Source: Bacteroidota bacterium (GTDB lineage: Bacteria; Bacteroidota; Bacteroidia; Bacteroidales; Rikenellaceae). Taken from it: a DNA stretch of 6,047 nucleotides. A program made the position numbers and the translations under genes. The notes beneath the pieces were generated by a model. It was given only the letters and a program-made list of their open reading frames with translations, was not told where the DNA came from and searched no databases. Every line of letters starts with the position of its first letter. Within the stretch, counting starts at the first letter, position 1. Shown here piece after piece: positions 1 through 4,903 of this stretch. The DNA lies in contig JAEZPN010000031.1 in assembly GCA_023413645.1 (NCBI GenBank), positions 1 through 6,047 of the forward strand, given 5' to 3'.

Positions 1-820
1 ATGTAGTACCCACAGCAACGATATTTTCTGCACGCGAAAGCAACGCCTCGAGCGTAGATAGCGTTACCGAGAAGTGCTCCGTGTGCATGGGGTGATCCGC
101 AGCATTTTCATCTTTAACAGGGAGGAAAGTACCAGCGCCAACATGCAGTGTAACACCCTCAAAACCAAAACCTTTAGCACGCATATCCTCCATCAACGCC
201 TCAGTAAAATGGAGACCCGCCGTGGGTGCTGCCACAGAGCCCTCATAGCGAGCATAGACAGTCTGGTAGCGCGTGTTGTCAATCTCCTCACTCTCGCGGT
301 TGAGATATGGAGGAATGGGTATGCGACCGAGCTCCTCGAGGAGTTCACCAAAGGTGCAGTCAGCCGACCAGCGCATGCGTACGATATGCTCGCGTGTGCC
401 GCGCTCAACAATCTCGGCACGCAACGTATGCTTCTCACCCGCAAAGTCGAAGTCGATGCCTACCTCGCCCTCCTTCCACTTCTTGAGGTTACCCACGATG
501 CAGCTCCACTCGCTCTCGCCACGCTGCTGAAAGGCACGCTCATAGTCCGCGGGGTTGTGGGGTTCGAGGCAGAAGACCTCGATGCGCGCACCCGACGCCT
601 TGTGCATCACGATGCGAGCACGCACCACACGTGTATTGTTGAATACAAGCATAGCGCCCTCGGGCAGATACTCTGCCACATTGCGAAAGTTACTCTGGGT
701 GATGGTGCCGTTGTCGTAGATAAGGAGCTTCGACGAAGAGCGCTCCTCGAGTGGGAACTTTGCTATGCGCTCATCGGGGAGCGGATAGTTGAAGTCGTTG
801 ATATCAATATGTCGCTGCAT
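1..820 (-). CDS. queA: QueA, S-adenosylmethionine:tRNA ribosyltransferase-isomerase (C-terminus cut by window edge)
   Basis: This cytoplasmic enzyme of queuosine synthesis transfers and isomerises the ribosyl part of S-adenosylmethionine onto preQ1 at the wobble base of GUN-anticodon tRNAs, giving epoxyqueuosine. Seen: 273 residues are readable from the ATG at 820. They include NNTRVVRARI (61-70), RIPIPPYLNR (166-175), RYQTVYA (184-190), GSVAAPTAGLHFT (194-206) and LHVGAGTF (225-232). The frame leaves the window inside VAVGTT (268-273), the start of the family's VGTTxxRTLES motif. E. coli QueA is about 356 residues and Bacteroidales forms, from memory, about 400, so roughly a quarter to a third is missing. 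The start is well fixed: an in-frame TAG (826-824) lies two codons upstream, and the protein begins with the Bacteroidales-like DFNYPLPDERIAKFP. There is no Shine-Dalgarno sequence. The gene begins just behind the tRNA-Glu terminator, so readthrough or a weak promoter must feed it. The long plus-strand frame over 74-835 is its antisense shadow. Confidence 0.97.
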   Translation of the reverse strand, partial: MQRHIDINDFNYPLPDERIAKFPLEERSSSKLLIYDNGTITQSNFRNVAEYLPEGAMLVFNNTRVVRARIVMHKASGARIEVFCLEPHNPADYERAFQQRGESEWSCIVGNLKKWKEGEVGIDFDFAGEKHTLRAEIVERGTREHIVRMRWSADCTFGELLEELGRIPIPPYLNRESEEIDNTRYQTVYARYEGSVAAPTAGLHFTEALMEDMRAKGFGFEGVTLHVGAGTFLPVKDENAADHPMHTEHFSVTLSTLEALLSRAENIVAVGTT

Positions 821-830
821 AGCCTACCGG

Positions 831-863
831 TATAAAACACAAAAAGATGTCTTGCGACATCTT
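831..863 (-). terminator. Intrinsic terminator after tRNA-Glu, in the queA leader
   Basis: Read on the minus strand, AAGATGTC (863-856) and GACATCTT (851-844) form a perfect 8-bp stem closed by the GNRA-type tetraloop GCAA (855-852). It is followed by TTTGTGTTTT down to about 834. This fits a rho-independent terminator ending the tRNA-Glu transcript 16 bases after the tRNA's discriminator base. The T run is interrupted by GTG, so termination may be incomplete, which would let transcription pass into queA 23 bases further on. Because no good promoter is visible between the tRNA and queA, a leaky terminator or attenuator role is possible; that part is inference. Confidence 0.75.
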
Positions 864-878
864 CCCGTTGATTTTTAG

Positions 879-950
879 TAGTCGATAGGGGATTCGAACC
901 CCTATGTCCTGCGTGAGAGGCAGGTATCCTAGCCCTTAGATGAATCGACC
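879..950 (-). tRNA. tRNA-Glu (anticodon CUC)
   Basis: The minus strand folds as a full cloverleaf of 72 bases including discriminator A73. The acceptor stem is GGTCGAT with ATCGACT, the D arm contains ATC/GAT with the loop TAAGGGCTAG, the anticodon stem is CCTGC/GCAGG around the loop CTCTCAC, and the T arm is AGGGG-TTCGAAT-CCCCT. The loop puts CUC at positions 34-36, which reads the glutamate codon GAG. The sequence also resembles known tRNA-Glu genes (TCTAAGGGCTAGGATACC, CACGCAGG). The 3' CCA is not encoded: the bases after A73 are CTA, so CCA must be added by the nucleotidyltransferase. The first acceptor pair is G1-U72 rather than G1-C72. It is transcribed from the promoter at 990-1020 and followed by a hairpin terminator. 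Confidence 0.95.
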
Positions 951-989
951 AGCTTGTGTTGTCATTAGGCTTATCCCCTTTTGACGTTG

Positions 990-1020
990 CAAATATACGG
1001 CCTTTTTTTTATTCTGCAAA
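990..1020 (-). promoter_or_regulatory. Bacteroidetes-type promoter of the tRNA-Glu gene
   Basis: On the minus strand, TTTG (1020-1017) and TATATTTG (997-990) are separated by exactly 19 bases. This is a full match to the Bacteroidetes primary sigma consensus TTTG-N19-TAnnTTTG. Transcription would start around 983-985, giving a leader of about 33 bases before the tRNA 5' end at 950. A- and T-tracts directly upstream (1021-1060) could act like an UP element, as suits a stable-RNA promoter; that last part is inference. Confidence 0.85.
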
Positions 1021-1176
1021 TTTTTTCGCAAAAAAAATGCAATTTTTTGTAATTTTTCTTGAAAACCCCGCATTTTTAGGTTCACAACACCGCTGCCGCA
1101 CCTATTTTTAGGCCACCACACCACGCTCACACTAAAAGACAAAGCATCATATTTCAAAGCAGAAAATCGAAAGTTA
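1021..1176. other. A/T-tract-rich divergent intergenic region, no gene seen
   Basis: This stretch separates the minus-strand tRNA promoter from the plus-strand lipoprotein promoter. From 1021 to 1065 it is dominated by phased runs of T and A, including TTTTTT-CGC-AAAAAA (1021-1035), which can pair as a small A/T hairpin, and two similar blocks starting GCAA and followed by T runs. Such tracts are expected to bend DNA. Further on, TTTTTAGG occurs twice (1073-1080 and 1105-1112) inside otherwise unremarkable sequence. The minus-strand open frame at 936-1157 overlaps the tRNA and its promoter and is lysine- and phenylalanine-rich because of the tracts, so I do not regard it as a gene. No riboswitch or small RNA is recognisable. 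Confidence 0.5.
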
Positions 1177-1207
1177 TTTGCATTTCCGATAAAAGTTCGT
1201 ATCTTTA
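1177..1207 (+). promoter_or_regulatory. Bacteroidetes-type promoter of the lipoprotein gene
   Basis: TTTG (1177-1180) is followed after exactly 19 bases by TATCTTTA (1200-1207), which matches TAnnTTTG except for the last base. The start of transcription would fall near 1213-1215, giving a short A/T-rich leader of under 20 bases before the ATG at 1232. The exact spacing and the distance to the start codon make this convincing despite the one mismatch. It may also drive the S46 peptidase gene downstream, since no comparable promoter is visible between the two. Confidence 0.75.
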
Positions 1208-1231
1208 CGCTACGATAATAAATATTTAGGT

Positions 1232-1978
1232 ATGAGAAGACTCAGATTTTATATACTTGCCATCGCAGCGGTATGTGCGGTGGCTTGTGCCGAGGAGACA
1301 AAAAAGAGCGACATCGTAACTCCCGAGTTCAAGACCTTCGAGTATGAGTTCGTCGACGAGGGCCTCTTCTCGTTCTCGGTGTCGTATGAGCAGATTGCAA
1401 ACACCGCAGAGAGCAAGGCACTCGCACTTATCGAGGAGCAGAACTTCATCACCACCTTCGGTGATTTCATCCCCGAGGAGAAGGAGTTGCAGGGCACGTG
1501 CGAGAACTTTAAGAATGCTTTCTACGACAGTATGCAGATGTACAACATGGCAAACATAGAGTGCGAGTTTCACCTCTACCAGGTGGCGTCGCTTGTGCGC
1601 AACGATAGCGTAGTGTGCTACGACACAGTTGTAGAGACCGACTTTGGTGGCATGTTCCCCATGGTTATCCACACCTACGAGTGCTACGACCTCGCTTTGG
1701 GCAATGCCTACGACTTCAGTTACCTATCGGATGGCGAGTGGAGCGAGACGCTCATTGGCGTTGTATACGACAAGCTACAAGCGGAGTATGGCGAGAAGTT
1801 CTATGTGAACAAACCCGAATACCTCTACCTCCCCTCAACCACATATCTCACCGACAGCGGCATCGCCTTCTTCTATGAGGCGGCAAACGAGATTGTAGGT
1901 GAAGAGTTTGGCAACATCACCGTGGAGCTTACCGATGCCGAGCTCGAGGCTACGGGAGCACCCCTCGTGTGGAAGTAA
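1232..1978 (+). CDS. Predicted lipoprotein with RsiV/DUF3298-like C-terminal half
   Basis: This 248-residue protein is predicted to be exported and lipid-anchored; its function is unknown. Seen: it starts MRRLR, followed by a hydrophobic stretch (6-18) and AVAC at 16-19, a permissive lipobox with Cys19 as the likely lipidated residue. The following EETKKSD is charged, which in Bacteroidota can accompany surface export, but no clear export signal is present. Residues about 150-240 resemble DUF3298 (the C-terminal domain of RsiV-like proteins): YDLALGNAYDF, a helix around WSETLIGVVYDKL (170-182), then YLTDSGIAFFYEAANEIVGE (205-224) and the strand ITVELTDAEL (229-238). Residues about 35-125 may be the DUF4163/PdaC-like partner usually found ahead of it. 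The family includes lysozyme-binding anti-sigma factors, but no sigma factor gene is adjacent and there is no spanning helix after the signal, so that role is not supported here. The start follows a well-placed promoter. The next gene lies 72 bases downstream on the same strand. Confidence 0.85.
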   Translation: MRRLRFYILAIAAVCAVACAEETKKSDIVTPEFKTFEYEFVDEGLFSFSVSYEQIANTAESKALALIEEQNFITTFGDFIPEEKELQGTCENFKNAFYDSMQMYNMANIECEFHLYQVASLVRNDSVVCYDTVVETDFGGMFPMVIHTYECYDLALGNAYDFSYLSDGEWSETLIGVVYDKLQAEYGEKFYVNKPEYLYLPSTTYLTDSGIAFFYEAANEIVGEEFGNITVELTDAELEATGAPLVWK

Positions 1979-1994
1979 CACTCCAATTTAATAT

Positions 1995-2016
1995 TATGCG
2001 CACACGTACGCGCGCG
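1995..2016. other. Alternating purine-pyrimidine tract between lipoprotein and S46 genes
   Basis: Twenty-two consecutive bases alternate strictly between pyrimidine and purine, ending in a run of CG dinucleotides (GCGCGCG). It lies in the 72-base gap between the lipoprotein stop and the S46 peptidase start. Alternating CG/CA tracts are the classic sequence able to flip to Z-DNA under negative supercoiling. The rest of the gap is A-rich and shows neither a TTTG-N19-TAnnTTTG promoter nor a terminator, so the two genes could share a transcript. Any regulatory role of the tract is speculation. Confidence 0.4.
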
Positions 2017-2050
2017 AAAGACAAAATCAATACATAAAATCAGATAGAGT

Positions 2051-4135
2051 ATGAAGAAACTATTAACACTTTTGCTTTTGGTTGGTGTATCGTTCTCAGC
2101 CATGGCAGATGAGGGCATGTGGCTATTGCCCTACATCAAGAAGATGAACGAGAAGGATATGAAGGCACACGGTTGCAAACTCAAGGCCGAGGATATCTAC
2201 TCTGCAGAGAAGTCATCGCTCAAGGATGCTATCGTAATCTTTGGTGGCGGCTGTACAGGTGAGATCGTATCGCCCGAAGGCCTCATCTTCACCAACCACC
2301 ACTGCGGCTACGACTCTATTCAGCAGCTCTCATCTGTTGAGCACGACTACCTTGCAGATGGTTTCTGGGCTACATGCAACGCCGATGAGCTCCCCGCAGA
2401 GGGCCTATCAGTGCGTTTCGTACGCCACATCTGGGATGTCACAGCCGACATCGTGGGCAACATCCCCTCTACCGCTTCACAGCAGGAGTTCGACGAGATT
2501 GTTACAGCCAACAAGCAGGCAAAGATTGCCGAGCTCAAGGCTCAGTATCCTGGCTACGACATCATCATCCCCGGCTTCTTCGGTAACAACCAGTTCTTCG
2601 CCTTCGCACACGAGACATATACCGACGTACGCTTGGTAGGTACTCCTCCCTCATCTATTGGTAAGTTTGGTGGCGATACCGACAATTGGATGTGGCCACG
2701 CCACACTGGCGACTTCTCAATCTTCCGCGTATATGCTGGCAAGGACAACCGCCCCGCAGCATACTCTGAGGATAACGTGCCCTACAAGGCCGAGAAGTGG
2801 CTCGACATCTCACTCAAGGGCATCAAGGAGGGTGACTTCGGTATGATCATGGGCTTCCCCGGTTCTACTGAGCGCTACAAGACATCTTACGAGATTGACT
2901 ACATGTTGGAGGTTGACAACCCACAGCGCATCTACATCCGTGGCGAGCGTCAGGCAATCTTGCGCAAGCACATGGACGCAGACCAGGCTGTACGTATCAA
3001 GTACGACGCTAAGTTCGCACGCTCGGCAAACTACTGGAAGAACTCTATCGGTATGTCACGCGGCATCGAGAAGCTCAACGTACGCGACAAGAAGGTTGCA
3101 CAGGAGACTGAGTTCCAGGCTTGGGCAAACAAGAACACCCTCCCCGAGGAGCGCTTCATGGATGCCTTGAGCCTTATCGAGCAGTCGCAGACTGAGGCTA
3201 AGGAGGAGAACGCTACATTGCAGTATCTCTCTGAGGCATTCTTCCAGTCGGTGGAGCTCACACAGACCATGTTGGGCCGATTCAACCCCGAGCAGTTCTA
3301 CAAGGACTACGACGAGGCTACCGATCGCGACGTAGCTAAGCGCATGTTCACTATCTACCGCGAGAACAACAAGCGCCTGCCCTCAATCTACGAGAAGATC
3401 GACGCAGAGTTTGGCGGCAACAGCGACGCCTATGTTGACTGGCTCTACGACAACTCACAGCTTACAAACTATGAGAAGTTTATGGCTATTGCGGCGCTTG
3501 ACGCTGAGGCTCGCGAGGCAGCATTTAACAACGACCCAGTTTATGAGCTCGCATTGTCACTCTTTACGCTCTACAACGAGCTTGTTCCCGCAGTTATGGC
3601 TGCTGAGGAGAAGTTCGCCGAGGGTCACCGCCTCTACATCAAGGGTCTTATGATGATGAAGCCTAACAAGGCGTGGGCATCGGATGCAAACTTCACACTC
3701 CGCCTCACCTACGGTAACGTATTGCCCTACAGCCCCGCAGACGGTATCATCTACAACCACTACACCACTCTCGATGGCGTAATGGCGAAGGAGGATCCCA
3801 CAAATCCCGTTGAGTTCACCGTGCCCGAGCGCTTGAAGGAGCTCTACGCCCAGAAGGACTACGGCCGTTATGCAGATAAGAATGGCGACCTTCCCATCGC
3901 GTTCCTCGTGAACTGCGACATCACAGGTGGTAACTCAGGTTCACCCGTAATGAACAAGAAGGGTCAGCTTATCGGCTTGGCATTCGACGGCAACTGGGAG
4001 GCTATGTCTGGCGACGTGGCATTCGAGCCCGAGTTGCAGCGCACCATCGCTGTTGACATCCGCTATGTCTTGTTCGTAATCGAGAAGTACGCTGGTGCCG
4101 AGTGGTTGCTCGACGAGCTTACTATCAAGAAGTAA
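2051..4135 (+). CDS. dpp7: S46 family dipeptidyl peptidase, DPP7 type (complete)
   Basis: This exported serine exopeptidase releases dipeptides from peptide N-termini, probably in the periplasm for amino-acid uptake. Seen: 694 residues, close to the roughly 700-720 usual for the family. The signal peptide is 1-19 (cleavage AMA/DEGMW). The chymotrypsin-like fold is split by a helical domain (about 280-570). The catalytic triad is His84 (TNHHCG), Asp221 (HTGDFS) and Ser629 (GGNSGSP). Asn212, Trp213, Arg217 and Asn327 align by spacing with the residues that hold the substrate N-terminus in the Pseudoxanthomonas DAP BII structure (Asn215, Trp216, Arg220, Asn330, from memory). Eighteen residues after Ser629 is Gly647 (FDGNWEAMSGD). 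At this position DPP7 enzymes have Gly and prefer hydrophobic P1, whereas DPP11 has Arg and prefers Asp/Glu. Cys68 and Cys85 are shared with the second S46 protein and may form a disulfide. The ATG fits the signal peptide and has no Shine-Dalgarno sequence. It may be co-transcribed with the lipoprotein gene, and the unit ends at a strong terminator. Confidence 0.95.
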   Translation: MKKLLTLLLLVGVSFSAMADEGMWLLPYIKKMNEKDMKAHGCKLKAEDIYSAEKSSLKDAIVIFGGGCTGEIVSPEGLIFTNHHCGYDSIQQLSSVEHDYLADGFWATCNADELPAEGLSVRFVRHIWDVTADIVGNIPSTASQQEFDEIVTANKQAKIAELKAQYPGYDIIIPGFFGNNQFFAFAHETYTDVRLVGTPPSSIGKFGGDTDNWMWPRHTGDFSIFRVYAGKDNRPAAYSEDNVPYKAEKWLDISLKGIKEGDFGMIMGFPGSTERYKTSYEIDYMLEVDNPQRIYIRGERQAILRKHMDADQAVRIKYDAKFARSANYWKNSIGMSRGIEKLNVRDKKVAQETEFQAWANKNTLPEERFMDALSLIEQSQTEAKEENATLQYLSEAFFQSVELTQTMLGRFNPEQFYKDYDEATDRDVAKRMFTIYRENNKRLPSIYEKIDAEFGGNSDAYVDWLYDNSQLTNYEKFMAIAALDAEAREAAFNNDPVYELALSLFTLYNELVPAVMAAEEKFAEGHRLYIKGLMMMKPNKAWASDANFTLRLTYGNVLPYSPADGIIYNHYTTLDGVMAKEDPTNPVEFTVPERLKELYAQKDYGRYADKNGDLPIAFLVNCDITGGNSGSPVMNKKGQLIGLAFDGNWEAMSGDVAFEPELQRTIAVDIRYVLFVIEKYAGAEWLLDELTIKK

Positions 4136-4154
4136 CACTAAACCACCCAAACAC

Positions 4155-4192
4155 AACTACCCCGAGCCTTAGGCTTGGGGTAGTTTTATTTT
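4155..4192 (+). terminator. Strong intrinsic terminator after the dpp7-type gene
   Basis: AACTACCCCGAGCC (4155-4168) pairs with GGCTTGGGGTAGTT (4172-4185) in a 14-bp stem with a single G-U pair and the loop TTA. It is followed by TTTTATTTT (4184-4192). It lies 20 bases after the peptidase stop codon and 17 bases before the maf promoter, so it cleanly separates the two transcription units. The A-run on the other side of the stem is too short for efficient termination in the opposite direction. Confidence 0.93.
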
Positions 4193-4208
4193 ACCAACGC
4201 ACTCATAT

Positions 4209-4239
4209 TTTGGTATTCCAAATAAATTGAGTACCTTTG
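4209..4239 (+). promoter_or_regulatory. Consensus Bacteroidetes promoter of the maf unit
   Basis: TTTG (4209-4212) and TACCTTTG (4232-4239) are separated by exactly 19 bases, a full match to TTTG-N19-TAnnTTTG. Transcription would begin near 4245-4247, leaving a leader of about 14 bases before the maf ATG at 4260. It sits directly behind the upstream terminator, and it is the only promoter seen for maf and the second S46 gene. Confidence 0.88.
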
Positions 4240-4259
4240 TAGGATAAAAGTGTTTTACG

Positions 4260-4871
4260 ATGCTACTACACGATAAACTTAAGTCATTCAACATAATACT
4301 CGCCTCGGCATCCCCACGCCGACGCGAGCTTTTGCAGGCTACGGGAATAGCATATCGTCTGGCACCAAAGTTCGAGTGCGACGAGGTATATCCCGCCACG
4401 CTACCAGCAGAGGAGGTGGCAGAGTACCTATCGCAGCTCAAGAGCCACGCCTACCCCACGCCCCTGCAGTGCGGCGACATACTCATCACCGCCGACACCA
4501 CCGTAGTATTGGGTAACGAGGTATTGGGTAAGCCTGCCGACGAGGCTGAGGCACGCGCCATGATAGCACGCCTATCGGGCCGTGAGCACTGCGTAGTAAC
4601 GGGCGTAACACTACGCTCTACGGACTACGAGCGCAGCTTTTCATCTAAGAGCAAAGTGCGCTTCGCAACACTAACCGAGGAGCAGATAGCCTACTACGTC
4701 GAGAACTACCACCCCATGGATAAGGCTGGTGCATACGGCATCCAGGAGTGGATAGGCTACTGCGGCATAGAGTCTATCGAGGGTTCGTTCTACAACGTCA
4801 TGGGGCTGCCCGTGCAGCGACTATACCGCGAGTTGGAGTGCTTCATCGAGCGCCTACCCTCGTGCTACTAA
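4260..4871 (+). CDS. maf: Maf family nucleoside triphosphate pyrophosphatase
   Basis: This cytoplasmic house-cleaning enzyme hydrolyses non-canonical or surplus nucleotides to the monophosphate and pyrophosphate. Members of the YhdE branch act on dTTP/UTP and modified pyrimidines, and those of the YceF branch on m7GTP. Seen: 203 residues, a normal length. The signature loop LASASPRRREL is at 14-24, ITADTTVV (76-83) carries the metal- and substrate-site Asp79, GKP is at 90-92, LSGREHCVVTGV at 105-116 and DKAGAYGIQ at 154-162 with Asp154. The C-terminus has NVMGLPVQRLYREL (179-192), as in Bacteroides Maf proteins. The DKAGAYGIQ form favours the dTTP/UTP branch, but I would not fix the substrate from this alone. 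The ATG follows a consensus promoter at the expected distance and precedes the signature loop by the usual dozen residues. The second S46 gene starts 32 bases after the stop with no terminator or promoter between, so they probably form an operon. Confidence 0.95.
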   Translation: MLLHDKLKSFNIILASASPRRRELLQATGIAYRLAPKFECDEVYPATLPAEEVAEYLSQLKSHAYPTPLQCGDILITADTTVVLGNEVLGKPADEAEARAMIARLSGREHCVVTGVTLRSTDYERSFSSKSKVRFATLTEEQIAYYVENYHPMDKAGAYGIQEWIGYCGIESIEGSFYNVMGLPVQRLYRELECFIERLPSCY

Positions 4872-4903
4872 CCAGAAAAAATCAAATTTAATACAATAAC
4901 AAC

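Noticed and set aside
74..835. 253-codon plus-strand open frame opposite queA
   Set aside because: It lies antisense to a frame with all the QueA signature motifs. Its product has no recognisable domain, and its length is explained by codon bias of queA on the other strand.
1021..1060. Possible terminator or small RNA in the T/A-tract hairpins upstream of the tRNA promoter
   Set aside because: The pairing is only A-T with no GC stem and no upstream transcript to end; A-tract bending or an UP-like element is a simpler reading.
936..1157. 73-codon minus-strand open frame
   Set aside because: It covers the tRNA 5' end, the tRNA promoter and the A/T tracts, and the predicted product is a low-complexity lysine/phenylalanine run without support as a protein.
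1226..1672. 148-codon minus-strand open frame opposite the lipoprotein gene
   Set aside because: It is antisense to a frame with a signal peptide, a lipobox and a well-placed promoter, and has no recognisable domain of its own.
1979..2050. Independent promoter for the dpp7-type gene (TAATATTA at 1989-1996)
   Set aside because: It matches only part of TAnnTTTG and has no TTTG 19 bases upstream, so I did not list it.
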